Part shown: piece by piece, positions 46,271 to 58,912 of the stretch
Position numbering within the stretch: position 1 is the stretch's first letter
How the letters are laid out: each line of letters begins with the position of its first letter
Source: Petunia secreta
Lineage: Eukaryota > Streptophyta > Magnoliopsida > Solanales > Solanaceae
Length of the DNA: 64,000 bases
NCBI GenBank assembly: GCA_029990175.1
Contig: JARKIP010000010.1
Span: 43,704,001-43,768,000 of the forward strand
Direction of reading: 5' to 3'
Program-made: the position numbers and the translations under genes
The notes under the pieces: generated by a model
The model's input: only the letters and a program-made list of their open reading frames with translations
The model's database searches: none
Told to the model about the DNA's origin: nothing

Positions 46271-47425
46271 GTATACTAGATGATGATTTGCATGACTACA
46301 ATATGTTTGAAACTAGTATAGAGTCTAGTGGTCAGCTTGTGTGTGAGCATGAACCACTAGTTGAGAGGGTTTGTAAGCTGCATCATGATGTGAGTTTTGT
46401 GTTCAATGAACCTCTCTTTAATGAAAAAGCTGTAGTTGACCCTGTCAGTGAGCTTTATTATGACACACCACCTGTGTATGATAGAGGGAAAATGAATTGT
46501 TTGATCATCATGTTCTTTCTTTTGATAACATATTTGATGTTGGTGGTCTTGCGTGTCTTAGTGAGGTTGATACTTGTTCCGAGGAGTCCTTAGATGATGA
46601 TGAATCTAGTTTTGATACTTCACCCTTGTTAGATAGTGAAATTGAGATGCTTGCTTTTACTAATCTTTTATTCGAGGACATTTTTAAAGTAGGTGGTGAT
46701 TTGTATCAAACTAGAGTAGAGAGTGGGTTAGAACCTCCTTGGTGTAATAAGTTTGACTCTATAGATGATCCCTTGGATCAAGTTCCTATTGTTGACTATG
46801 ATGGTACATCTTCGAGTGGTCCTACTCTTGATTGTGTGCGCTGTGATGACGAAGAAACCATTATTGAGGCATTCCTTAGGTGTTTGTCTAATTAGGAGGA
46901 TATTCTTTGAGGTGATTGTGATAGTGAAGAGGTATATCTTGGTGTGATTATGAGTGAACCTAAGAAGGGGAATGGAGTAGTTGATGTTACTACTAGGTTA
47001 AATATTTTACCTACTCTATTCCGTTTGTTGATCACACCTTGGATGGTAAGAATACCAAAACCATTATGTTAAATTTTAAGAATCATAGATTTGAGGTTCG
47101 GTGTGTTACTCATGAACTTGGAGGTAATAGGTCCCTTGACTGTTTGATATTGCATGTAATTGCGGCCTATTGATCTCTTTGTTTGTTCTTGTGTTGAGTG
47201 CATTTATTTGTTCAGCCATGAACTTATTGTTTCATTTGAAGACGCGAACTTTACCACTGTTATAGATGCTTGGCCCTATCATAAGAGCGTATTTTATTCG
47301 TAGCATGCACTAACCTTTGCTAAGCTAACCTACTCGTGTAGTAGCATGTTGAGGTTGTGTTTGCTCTTGCTTGTAGGTCTTGATGGTGTAATTTCGAGGA
47401 TGAAATCCTTTCAAGTAGCAGAGGA
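46271..47425 (+). pseudogene. Interior 3' part of element X (unit 2)
   Basis: Protein-like, acidic reading in two overlapping frames: 'MHDYNMFETSIESSGQLVCE' to about 46500, then, after a one-base shift, 'FDHHVLSFDNIFDVGGLACL...' to 46895. Asp/Glu/Ser-rich, without enzyme motifs that I recognise. It lies between a CACTA-like end and the X LTR. In gypsy elements a non-enzymatic segment may occupy the space before the 3' LTR. Function is not known; the frameshift makes it a relic. Confidence 0.45.
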
Positions 47426-48078
47426 TGATGCAGTCCAAATTGAGACAAGACGTGTTCGTGAGCTTTGGAGGGCGGACAGCTTGTTCGAGAGATCAACAAG
47501 CAAGTCAGCGAGCTAAGAAGGTGGATGAGCGTTGCTAGGAAGGGAGACCGAGACCTCTTGTGCTCAACGATCACTTGGCGAGCTAAGGGAAGGCACCTAG
47601 CTGCCTTGGACATTCTTGAGCAGAATGTTAGTGTACTGAACAAGCTACTCAACGAGTTCCAATACTCTGCATTGCATAGGTAGTCTATTTTAAAACAATG
47701 GCACTATTTTGGCCATGCGTGGTCTTTTATAATTAGCCTATTTAGGGGTTTTTTTAATGACATTATAGGCGTGTAGGGACTGATCTTATATAATCTTAAG
47801 TTGGCGTTTATTTCATTAGTTGAGAAAATAAAGAAACGGGCATTAGTCTTTGTAGAAGCTCTCTAGCTTCTTTTTATCTCCTCAAATTTAGAACTCTTGG
47901 AGATCATCACTAGCATGATTTCATGTATGAATCAAGTCTCTTATTCTCCCTCGAATTAATCTACAATTAGTGCGTTTGATTCATTCCTTCTTCTAATTTA
48001 TGTTCTTCCTAATCATAACTTCTTGTTTGATTGCTTCAATTATATCTTTATCTTGTTTTCATAATTCCGCTTACATCA
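47426..48078 (+). mobile_element. 3' LTR of element X (unit 2)
   Basis: Duplicate of 40567-41219 with only scattered substitutions. Confidence 0.8.
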
Positions 48079-48497
48079 CAAACGCACAGTTACTTCTACA
48101 AAAATGCCTCCTCTTGTGATTTTTTGATTTTTTGTTATTTGCAAGGGTATTGTTCCATTAATTAAACAAATAAAGAGTCATATTTCTATTTTAAAAAATT
48201 TGTAAACCAATGTGTAATCTTAGCCAAGGTACTCCCATGTCAAATTTTCATTTTTATATATGTCTCTTATTAGTAATTTTTTTTTTTTAGTTTTTATATA
48301 TTTTAACATATATGTGTTTGTTCTTTGCAAATTATATATGACCTTTTGCTGCTGTAGCTCTCATATGTTTTTCTGGTGAGGTAATTTTTTCTCATGTACT
48401 TGCTATTTTTCTCTAATTCTTTTTATTTTTAATTAGTACCAGTTTTGTTTTTAGCATGGGAAAATAATGTTTCCCTTCAAATGTAAAATGCTACCTT
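48079..48497 (+). other. Sequence H, right part (unit 2)
   Basis: Duplicate of 41220-41637, ending at the same junction with Y integrase. Confidence 0.75.
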
Positions 48498-49521
48498 GCA
48501 GCGACATGATTCAGTCCGGGTCATTGTTGACAGACTAACTCAGTTCACTTCATCCTTGTGAAGACTACTGATTCAGCTCAGAGATTGGCTCGAATTTTCA
48601 TTGATCAGGTAGTTAGGCTGCATGGTACTCCTGTATCTATTATCTCAGATCAGGGTTCTCAGTTTACTTCCCAGTTCTGGAAGTCTTTACATAGGGAGTT
48701 GGGGACCCAGGTGCAGCTTAGTACAACATTCCATTCTCAGACTGATGGTCAATCCGAGCAGGTTATTCATGTTTTGGAGGATATGTTGAGACCATGTGCA
48801 TTAGACTTCGGGGGCCACTAAGATGATCATTTAGCATTAGCAGAGTTTTCTTATAATAATGGCTATCGGTCCTCAATTCAGATGGCTCCATTTGAGGCCT
48901 TGTATGGCCCTAGATGCTATTCTGTTATCAATTGGTTCGTGTCTCAAGATATTGAGGTGATGAGTTTAAATATGGTTCTTCAGATTCTTGATGTTGTTCG
49001 TGTTATTAATGATCGTCTGCGGATCGCTCAGAGCAGGCATATTTCATACTCGAACAGGAAGAGGCGAGAGTTAGAGTTCAAGGTTGGCGACATGTTATTT
49101 TTAAAAGTATCGCCAATACGAGGTGTAAAGAGATTTGGAAGGAAAGGAAAGGAAAGCTCAATGTCAGGTTCATCGGCCATTTCCGTATCGAGAAGCATAT
49201 TGTTTAGGTGGCTTATCGACTTGATTTTCCAGCTTCTATTCCAGTTCATCCGGCGTTTCATGTATCGATGCTTCGGAGTGTATCTGGGATTCTTCCGAAG
49301 TTATTGAGGTAGATCCTACTCAGCTAGAGATGTATCTGGTCTATGAGGAATTCTAGTTTCCAGAGATGTCCGGAAGTTTTGTTCGAAGCAAATTCAGATT
49401 GTTTGAGTACGATGATGTAATCGTCCTCACGAGGAGGACACTTGGGAGCTTGAGTCCAGTATGCCTGAGAGGTATCCTCACCTCTTCGATGATTCAGGTT
49501 CAATTTTGATCATTAAAGCCT
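48498..49521 (+). pseudogene. Chromovirus Y integrase with chromodomain remnant (unit 2)
   Basis: Same integrase remnant as in unit 1, with the same 2-base frame change before 'VKTTDSAQRL', the same TAA after the 'LDFGGH' block (48819) and the same chromodomain text near 49430-49490. Differences include a Pro to Ser change in 'TTFHSQTDGQ' and an extra aggaa repeat near 49145, which shifts the frame and replaces the C-terminal reading. Sharing all older lesions shows that decay came before the tandem duplication. Confidence 0.88.
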
Positions 49522-49681
49522 AAAAGTCCTTGTTGTTCATTTATGATTCTGCTTCTGTAATGATGTAATGGTATCTGCTTATAGGCTAGAAGAGTTTGTT
49601 CAAATTTTCTTATCAGTTGAGCTCAATCGGTTCCAGACTCTAGCTTGTTTGACGATGAACGAGAGTCTAAGTGGAAGAGAA

Positions 49682-51943
49682 TGAAATGACCTTGGCTAGT
49701 CATTTCGGGAATTAGGACTCCGATTGGCATGCTGACAATTCAAAAAGCTCTGTAAGGTTCATTAGAACCTGTCTATAGAGTTAGAATTGAATCGGACCTC
49801 ATTTGGGAGGTATCAGAAGAAGGTTTCAGTTTATGCTGTCGGTAAATCTTAAAACTAGTTTTCGAGCTGGATTTTTGCGAATGAGCTTCGATTCAAAATC
49901 CAAAAGCGTCGTTAGGTTCATATGGTTATTTGTAACCGGTTTGAACTTTCGGAAGCGAATTCCGAGATCGTTCGGATAGTTTTCGCTAAAGTCTCAAAAG
50001 TTAAGAATTTGACATTTTCCCGTATGACCACTTTCTTGTGTTTCATGGATTCGATTCAAATTCCATCTTCTTGAGCATGTCACACTAGTATTTTATGTCC
50101 TGTGTGCAAAATCTAGGGTAATTCTAAGCCTCGTAGAACCCTATTTGGACCCGAATCACAGCACCAGCAGTGCTGTTATATTTCTTGAATTAAGTCAATA
50201 TTTCAATGAGTTATGGAATCGTGTAATTCCAACCAGTTGCAGGTAACTCTGTGATATAGATATGTCCGCATAATATGAACTATGAGTTGGAAAATTCATT
50301 AATGGGCCAATAAGTAAATATACATTTTAATAGTTGGCTAGTTAAATAAATACATATCATTTATTGATTTGTGTGAATGGATAGGTAATAGTTACATTTT
50401 AAGAGTTGTCTTGAAATATAAAAGTGACAAATAAAGTGGAAATTAGCGTTGAAGTAAAAAATCAGAAGCTACGGGCTTCTCTTGGCACTTAGAAACTAAT
50501 GGAAAAGAAATCACTTTCATCCGTGAGTTTTCTTCTATAAAAGCATTATAGCTAAGGAAACTAATTTGCTGAAATTAAAGGAAAAGAGTTCAATTCAAAT
50601 GTGTCAATGTACTCCTCCTTTTTTTCATTATTAGTGTATTTTTTGTTTGGAGATAAATTAAGATAAATATATGAATGATAATTTAGCATTTAACTTGAAT
50701 AGTGAAAATAGAGCTTGCATTCACATTCAAGTCTTAATCTTCGATTATTGAAATTGAGAATTTTAGGCTTAAACGCTATTACACTAATTTGGTTAATTGG
50801 AAATCTAAATTGTATCAAGATACAATTTTGGATATGAATTCAGACTCGTGTGGGTACGAGTAGTGCGATTGTGAGCTCAATTTGGAGTTTGACGAGGTGG
50901 GCTCAGAGTTGACTTTTAATTTGACTTCTTAACCCCTTTTAACTTAACGTTTAGAATGTTTAATCATTAGCTTTGGTATTGATTGTATTTCGTTCGTTTA
51001 ATAGAGCGAGAACGTTTGGAGCAGTTCGACTGAGAAAAGTGGTTGTTGAGTAATAAGTTGGTTCTTTAGGCTGAGGAAAGTGATAATATCCATTTGTTTG
51101 ATGGCATTTAGCCTTGTGGATATTCTACCACATGTTCCTTACGTGCGTAGCTGCCGATAGATGTACTTATTAAGCCTTAGTTTTTAATGCACTGTATCTT
51201 ATATGTTATACCTTGTTGTTGGTATTGCAATGAGTATAGATGCATTGTACTCTGGTTATTATTGCATATATCTCCTAGTAGTCTATGAGGGTCCCAGGTT
51301 TCAAGCACATGTGTCTCTATTGCATTATTACATAATCATTTCATACCTTTATATGTATTTTTTCTGAGCTTTATGGATTTTGTCGTATTGATTATTTGTG
51401 TATGACTTGTTTCGTTGACTGCTATGACTTCTGTTTCCCTAGCTAGCATAGGTATTCTTTTGAGTTCGCTAGTTACTCCTCACTTATTGAGTCCTTATGA
51501 CTCACTCCTTATTTGTTCTTGTTGTGTCTTTTGTTTCGACAGATTCTGTTCCAGGACCCAGCCAGCCTTGTCGTGACTAAGGAGAAGTATGTTCCCAGCT
51601 GTCCACGGTGAGCCAGTTTATTCTTTGATGTCGCCAGCTGTAGATATTATAGTTTGTTTTATTTTTGCTCTCTTCAGAAGATGTGTATATCTTTTGGACT
51701 TCATAGATATCTTATCTGGAAAACGCTAAACCTGTTTATTTTAGGTAGTTAGTTGTATTATTCAAACGGCTTGTATATATGTCTATCCTTGAGAGTTATC
51801 TTATGTTGTTAAGTTTACGTTCATTTTGTTTTCATGGCAATTCTACGCCATTTATATCGATTCAGTCAAAAGGGTTCATCCGAAAAGTGTAGGGGAAATG
51901 GTTTGTTGCCCGCACGGCCTAGCCCAGAATTCAGGTCGTGTCA
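49682..51943 (+). mobile_element. Y 3' LTR (unit 2)
   Basis: 2262 bp, against 2261 bp in unit 1. Same boundaries, purine tract and flanking gttga. Confidence 0.9.
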
Positions 51944-52752
<809 letters not shown>

Positions 52753-53086
52753 TACTACAAGAAACAAGACTTTTTTTGGCGTCAAAAGTTGCCACTAAAA
52801 TTGAAAAAGTCGCCACAAAAAATGTTTTCGTGGCGACTCTTGGATCGTTGGCTATAGTCAGTGGCTAAATCTTTTTCGCGGCGACTTTTATGTATCACCA
52901 CTAAATGTCTCTCTTTGGTGGCGACTTTAGCTGTCACAATAAATGCCATAAAAAGTGACGACTTTCTGTGGCGACCTTAAAAGTTGCTACTAAAAATAGG
53001 TCTTTCTGCAGCGACTTGTTTCGTTGCCACAAAAAGTACTTTTATTTGTGGCAACTAATGTTATCGCCACAAAAAGTCCTGTAATC
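52753..53086 (+). mobile_element. CACTA-like transposon end (unit 2)
   Basis: Same terminus and subterminal repeats as at 45813. It diverges from unit 1 near 52950 and stops at the start of the W-related fragment. Confidence 0.6.
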
Positions 53087-53315
53087 TTCCCTTGTAATTT
53101 TCTCATGCCTCGTCCTCACGAAACGAAGAAAAATTTCTGGGAGTATAAACCAGGATCTAAGGCGAACATTATTAAGGGAAGAAAAGCATCCCGCTATCAT
53201 GAAATTTTTTCCACTGTCATGAAGTCACTATTTATAGGCGGAGGGGGGTAAGGATGGAGCACAAAATGGCCAAAACATCATAATTGTTAGAAATATGAAT
53301 CAATTCGAAGCAGCT
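53087..53315 (+). mobile_element. Fragment related to the 3' region of W, inverted
   Basis: Nearly identical to the reverse complement of 54181-54413. Lies outside the W target duplication, so it comes from a second related element. Confidence 0.8.
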
Positions 53316-53485
53316 TATCTGCCAAATGTCGGGGCATGTGATAGCTGCCAAATGGCCCATGCCTAAAGGCCCAGTAACCTTTCATGAAATGGGTGATGGA
53401 CACCCAATGTGTGTATGCCATGTGTTAATAAATACATTATCCTCACTTAACCATGATTAGTTAATACGTAGTTTCACCTTATTAA

Positions 53486-53984
53486 TATTTATGCCCAAAT
53501 TTGTACGTCTAGACAATTAATTATAAATGAGGTTACAAGCAATACGGTAAATTACAAAGGAAAAAGTAAGTAAATACGATGAAAGTAAAGACAAGTAATT
53601 AAACAAAAAATAATAGAGAAATCAAAGTAATTCTTATTTCTTGAGAGTAGCTGACTTCGGTAGCAAATTGTGTCCCGTGTACAATACAATGTGGGAGGGG
53701 TATTTATAGTAGTGATACCCAGTCCTAAATAAGGTAAAATACAAATACTAATTAGGCCATGGGCCTACAACTCAAGGCGGTGGTATACTAAACTCTAACT
53801 AGGAGACTGTAAATCCTAGGTGATGGGATGTGTGCCCTACGCCCTATGACCAAACCGCCAAAATGATCGTTGGCTCTAGGAGCGGATGTATATCCTCAGT
53901 GCTCGGTGAGTTGTTGGATAAGCCTAGTCTCGCCAGCTGGACTCGTATCCCCATAACAATAGGTGGCATATTTTTGTCCATACA
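53486..53984 (-). mobile_element. 3' LTR of W
   Basis: Aligned with 58033-58534. The minus-strand terminal CA is mutated to TA here (tatttatgccc on the plus strand against tgtttatgcc in the other LTR). Confidence 0.85.
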
Positions 53985-54125
53985 GTCAGTCCCCCCACTT
54001 GCTGAGTGCTGACGCAAGCAGTCAAGAAGTGAAAGAAGCATAGATGTGAAAGGATATCTCACCGACTCCTTGAGACTCGCAGTCTCTTTGACCAAGGATA
54101 ATAATGACTTCTTCGAGAACCTCAC

Positions 54126-54587
54126 ATGTTTCCATCTGATTGGTTGATATCGATTCTATGCACCTTTCTAAAGAACGCTAATGACTGCTTCGAATTGTTT
54201 CATATCTCTAACAACTATGATGTTTTTGCCATTTTGTGCTCCATCCTTACCCCCCCTCCACCTATAAATAGTGACTTCATGACAGTGGAAAATTTTTTCA
54301 TGATAGCGGGAAGCTTTTCTTCCCTTAATAATGTTCGCCTTAGATCCTGGTTTATACTCCCAGAAATTCTTCTTCATTTCGTGAGGACGAGGCATGAGAA
54401 GATTACAAGGGGAGACTCATCTGCAGTTACCTTCTTTTCTTTCTTCATTCGTGAGGGAAGGAAAGAAGTCCCTCGAGCCATGATGCACGGCCGGAACTTT
54501 GATGTTGATGTTCTTCGAAAGATCTTCATTGCGGTAGACACATCAATTCTGGCGTGTCTCATCGCCATGCCCGATGATTTGCTGTGA
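54126..54587 (+). CDS. Antisense ORF in the 3' region of W (hypothetical)
   Basis: A 153-codon ORF runs opposite to the W genes. A TATA-like box, TATAAATA, lies inside its 5' part (54263-54270). A shorter protein starting at ATG 54298, or thereabouts, would therefore fit a transcript from that box. The predicted protein contains 'RSWFILPEILLHFVRTRHEK' and 'DVDVLRKIFIAVDTSILACL', is hydrophobic in parts and matches no domain that I know. Antisense ORFs between integrase and the 3' LTR are known for some Tat elements. The same strand in the related fragment (53087-53315, read in reverse) keeps the TATA box. It could be chance; coding status is uncertain. Confidence 0.3.
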   Translation: MFPSDWLISILCTFLKNANDCFELFHISNNYDVFAILCSILTPPPPINSDFMTVENFFMIAGSFSSLNNVRLRSWFILPEILLHFVRTRHEKITRGDSSAVTFFSFFIREGRKEVPRAMMHGRNFDVDVLRKIFIAVDTSILACLIAMPDDLL

Positions 54588-55789
54588 TATTCTTCTTGTC
54601 ATGTGGCACAGTTCAGCAGAGGAATGCCAACCCCTCTCGGGCTTCTTGTAGTTCGCTCATCTCCTAGTTGCTTGGGAACATATCCCCAAAGCAACTCCTT
54701 TTGCTCGAGCGGTTGACGCTCAAAAGCATTCTCCATACCAACATCGTTCAGGGTGGCTGTATAGCTCTATCATGTTCCTTGATTTTGGAGTTTGTATAAG
54801 CTTCCAATCGTTCGGGGAAGAGAGAGTATGAGGTATTTCCGAGATTCATGGGGATTTCTCATTGGAGTCTCTCCAAGTGAATCCAACTGAAGTCTTTGGT
54901 GCCCATTCTGCTACCTCTACCGTTCTATTGAGGGATTCCTCATATGGGCTTATTTTCCTCCTCTGGTGACGCAGTATCACAAAAATATTGATGCTTTGGG
55001 TGCCAGGTTGGAAATTTCGCCTTCGATCCCAGGAGAGACTTCGATGCAACTGCTACAACCCAGACGAAGAATCTCCTGGGGTGCAAATTCAGAGGAACTT
55101 GCAGTTTTAGTCTTCCCTTTCCTTTTATTTTCTACAATTTTTATCAACAAATGTTGTATTCACGAAGAACTAAATGTATATTATGAGCCTATGGGCTGTT
55201 TGATACTAATAAAACGAATGTTCACCAATATTTCATATATACTTGTGTTATTACGCGTTTTGTGCAGTATGTTCAAGCAGTATGTTCGTGCACCTAGATA
55301 TTAGATGGTTTCCGGTAGTCCTGACTATTCTAGTTGTTTAAGAACGTGTGTCAGTGTGCATGCCTTGAGCAATTACGTCTGTTGTGCACCGGTAGATGGC
55401 GGCTAGGTTGCATCCATAGCAGATGACTGTTTGCACCCATAATTGGACGACTTTAGCCCGTGTGGTAACGGTCCTTTTGCATTCCGAGACAAAACGTCTT
55501 CACTTAGTTACTCAAGTATTTAAGACTTTCTGACACTATGCGGACAGGCGTCCCCATCGGCGTGTAGGTGAAATTGTTGATTTAGTGAGTTCAACTCTCG
55601 ATTAATGCCTGGTGACTGAGTTAGACGTGGTCTAACTCTAAGCGAGTAATGTACTCTATTTTCTTGCAGCGGAAAGTGACTGTATTACTTCAACTTAGGT
55701 CTAGCCGGGGCTATGAATAGTTGGATCATATATGGATCTAAATAATTATACAAAACTTTCCTGCTCCGACCTGCTTAGTATTCTAAGTA
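54588..55789 (-). other. 3' non-coding region of W
   Basis: No integrase or other enzyme motif. Short ORFs on both strands without recognisable content. Confidence 0.5.
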
Positions 55790-56371
55790 ACTTTGCGAAA
55801 TGACCAGGTCCTCGATGTTGAAGGTTCGTGGATTTGCCCTTGCATTATAATATTACTCTTCTCGCAACTTCTGGGCTGCAAGGCGAATGGCTGTTATCTC
55901 CCCCCGTTCGTCCAAAAGGTCAAGGGAGGCTTTCAGGGCTTCGTCATTGGAATCCTCTTCGGCAAATGTCCACTGTAAACTATACTCTCCAATCTCAAAA
56001 AGAATCATAGCTTTCATTCCATACGCCAGTGAAAATGGTGTTTCTTCGGTGCTGGCTTTGATGTAGTTTGGTACACATAGGACTCCGGGCAGTTCTTCAG
56101 GCCATCTTCCGTTAGCCTCCTAGAGCCACTTCTTCACATTCTCCACTATCGTCTTGTTTGAGGATTCGGCTTGGCCATTGGCTGAAGGGTGGCAAGGAGT
56201 GAAAGTTATCCTCTTGATTTGCCATTCTTTCAGAAAAGCAGTGATCTTGTCGCCTATGTATTGGGGACCGTTATCACAGGTGATTTCTGCTGGAATCCCA
56301 AATTGACACATAATAATTTTTCAAATAAACTCTATGACTTCCTACTCTTGAATCCAAGCGTATGCGGCCGC
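55790..56371 (-). pseudogene. Integrase remnant of W
   Basis: Minus-strand reading with 'AYAWIQE', 'MCQFGIPAEITCDNGPQYIG' (second catalytic Asp, D-N-G-P-Q), 'KRITFTPCHPSANGQAESSN' (catalytic Glu in GQAES) and 'FSLAYGMKAM' further on. This is the second half of the DDE integrase core and the start of its C-terminal part, as in Tat elements. The zinc-binding N-terminus and first Asp are missing because the sequence is joined directly to reverse transcriptase. Several stops occur, so it is non-functional. Confidence 0.8.
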
Positions 56372-56899
56372 CTCGATGTAAACTTCCATGGTCTTACCAA
56401 TCTGCTCCTTGAACACCAGGTTCACTAATCTTTGATAAGTCGCCCATGCGTTCGTCAGTCCGAAAGGCATCACTCTATAACAATAAGTCCCCATATCCGT
56501 GATGAAAGAAGTCTTTTCATGATCATCTGGGTTAATAAGGATCTAATTTTATCCCGAGTATGCATCTAAAAAACTCAAGGCCTTATGCGCTGCCATTGAA
56601 TCGATGAGTTTATCAATGTTAGGCAGTGGGAAGGAATACTTTGGGCATTCTTTATTCAGATCTGTGAAGTAGATGCACATCCTCCACTTGTCGTTCTTCC
56701 TTGGAACCACTATGACGTTTGATAGCCAGTTGGGGTATTGAACCTCGTGAATGGAACAATTTTTGAGTAGTTTCTCGACTTCTTCATGAACCGCCTGCCC
56801 TTTCTCGCGGCTTATTGGTCGTTTCTTCTTCTTGATTGGCTTGAAGTTTGGATCGACGTTTAGATTATGTGTGATAATGCTAGTTGATATTCCTGGCAT
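56372..56899 (-). pseudogene. Reverse transcriptase remnant of W
   Basis: Minus-strand text 'KKKKRPISREKGQAVHEEVE', 'YPNWLSNVIVVPRKNDKWRM', 'LNKECPKYSFPLPNIDKLID', 'ALSFLDAYSG' (motif A with the first catalytic Asp) and 'YCYRVMPFGLTNAWATYQ' is the fingers and palm of a Ty3/gypsy reverse transcriptase of the Tat type. The reading ends at 'MEVYI', exactly where the Y-x-D-D box should continue, and then passes into integrase. The catalytic DD pair, connection and RNase H are therefore lost. A stop at about 56546 also interrupts it. Confidence 0.85.
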
Positions 56900-57299
56900 T
56901 TCAGTGTGTTTCCAGGGGAAGGTGCCCGACCGAGCACATAGGAAGTTAGCACACTCTTGTTTTGCTTCGGTAGAGAGCTTGGCCCCTACGTATAATTTCT
57001 TGTCTGGAACATTCTCGTCGAAGATTACTGGATCAAGGTCGTCAACTGTAGCTTTAGTCGACTAATCTTCTTCCTCCAGGTCGGAGGATATGATGGTTGG
57101 TTCGTAGGGTCTAGTCAACTCATGGACCCGTGTCCTAAGGATAAGTAGTGACCAGATTGGGCCCAAGAACCTGGTCCAGTTTCTTCTTCTGATTTTTGGT
57201 CTCTTTCCTGGTGGCATCGGTCGCTGCAGTCATGTAACAGCTCCGAGATAGCTTCTGCTCCCCCTGAATTTCATTCACCCCCTAAGGAGTTAGGTACTT

Positions 57300-57960
57300 G
57301 AGGACCTAGTGAAGTGTAGACAGCACAGTATGTGCTTCGTAATCCAGGGTCTCCCAAGGATAATGTTATACGAGAGGTCTCATGTCATTACTTGGAAAGA
57401 TGTCAACCGCGCTGCTCCTCGCAGGTGTACCAGGAGGAGGATTTCTCCCACAGACTTCTTGCTGGAACTATTAAAGCTGGTTATGGTATACAGACTATGA
57501 ATTACCCCGACTCTGCATCTCCCTCTGACAGACAACCTTTTAGTGAATGATATTGACTGCACTGCCGGGATCCACCAGCACACGCCTGACTTGAGCATCA
57601 TGTACTTGCAGAGTAATTATTAAGGCATCATTGTGAGGGTGGTGGGCTCGCTGCAAATCTCCGATATCATACTCGATAGTGCTGAGGTATGGCTTTTTGG
57701 CTATTTGCTAGTACGCCTCACAGACCATGATGGCTTTGGTCTCGTTGCTTCCGACCCCGGGCCCCCAAATATCATGCTGATAGGTCTTTTATCTATCGTC
57801 TGCGCTTTTTGATGAGGGTAAGTATGCTGGTACAACCCTGACCTTGACGACGGATAACTGGATTTTAGTCTTAGATAGTAGTTCAAAATTTCAGTCGTAC
57901 TGACCGAGTCAAGGAGTATCTGTTGGATCTAGTTATCGATGTGTCGTATGGCAGTATTGC
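57300..57960 (-). pseudogene. Gag-end and protease region of W
   Basis: On the minus strand, short readings in three frames give 'RSGLYQHTYPHQKAQTIDKR' and 'PISMIFGGP' (linker before the protease in Tat elements), then 'RVLVDPGSAVNII' (aspartic protease active-site region, with D-P-G in place of the usual D-T/S-G), and 'LSYNIILGRPWITKH' (the I-L-G-R motif of retroviral-type proteases). Frame changes and stops break the order. Gag itself upstream is not recognisable, and little space remains before the 5' LTR, so most of gag is deleted. Confidence 0.7.
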
Positions 57961-58009
57961 GGCTTGACATGACTACGCCTTTTCCTTCGTAAGATACCTA
58001 CAATTGCCT

Positions 58010-58031
58010 GGGCCCCATGGTGGGCACTAAA
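58010..58031 (-). promoter_or_regulatory. Putative primer-binding site of W
   Basis: On the minus strand, AGTGCCCACCATGGGGCC lies next to the 5' LTR end. The sequence is of the kind seen in Tat-type elements; I did not identify the tRNA. Confidence 0.5.
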
Positions 58032-58032
58032 T

Positions 58033-58534
58033 TGTTTATGCCTAAATTTGTACGTCTAGGTTAAACAATTAATTATGAATGAGGTCACAAGCAATATGGT
58101 AAATTATGATGGAAAAAGTAAGTAAATACGATGGAAGTAAAGACAAGTAATTACACAAAAAATAATAGAGAACGCAATGTAATTCTTATTCCTTCAGAGT
58201 AGTCGACTTCGATGGCAAATTGTGTCCCGTGTACAATAAAATGTAGGAGAAGTAATTATAGTAGTGCTATAAGTCCTAAATAAGGTAAAATAAAAATACT
58301 AATAAGGTCATGGGCCTACAACTCAAGGCGGTGGTATACTAAATCCTAATTAGGAGACTGTAAATCTTAGGCGGCGGGATGTGTGCCATGTGTCCTGTGA
58401 CCAAACCACCTACACGGTCGCTGGCTCTAGGAGCGGGCATATATCCCCAGTGTCCGGTGACTTGTAGGATAAACCTAGCCTTGCCAGCTGACTCGTATCC
58501 CCGTAACAATAGGTGGCGTATTTTTGCCCACACA
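58033..58534 (-). mobile_element. 5' LTR of W
   Basis: TGTTTATGCC...GCCCACACA on the plus strand, aligned with 53486-53984, followed by ATTAA. Confidence 0.87.
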
Positions 58535-58539
58535 ATTAA

Positions 58540-58912
58540 ATTAATTTAACATGATTTATTAGTTTGGTTTGGTGTAAACACAGGTACAAGTAAGTATTTA
58601 CCATATTATTGTATGTTTATTAAGGCTCCACTTTAATTCATATTTAAAATGCAACACTTGATTAATTATTAGTGGTTTTTACTTTTGTTGAATTGATCTA
58701 CACTATAATGGTTAGCTAATATAAGGACTTTCGATATCGATCGAGTGTATCTCATAAATAAGTATATATAATGCTCACGGCTAATTGACCAACTCTATAG
58801 TTTAATAATATGATACCAACTTTATGAGGAAGAAACTTTAAGAACTTTAAGTATTACAAATAGAAAAAACCATCAAACTGAAATGATTTGAAATGGTTTA
58901 CTGTCACACCTC
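58540..58912. other. AT-rich spacer
   Basis: No gene. Its part at about 58760-58860 is repeated, diverged, at about 59530-59630. Confidence 0.5.

Larger units (their letters stand above)
53486..58534 (-). mobile_element. Degenerate Tat-type Ty3/gypsy element W with ATTAA target duplication
   Basis: LTRs 53486-53984 (3' on the minus strand) and 58033-58534 (5'). ATTAA is present at 53481-53485 and 58535-58539. On the minus strand the order is protease-like region, reverse transcriptase, integrase and a 1.8-kb 3' region, which fits the Tat branch. A purine tract (AAGTGGGGGGAC on the minus strand) precedes the 3' LTR. All coding parts carry stops or frame changes, and RNase H is deleted. Confidence 0.88.
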
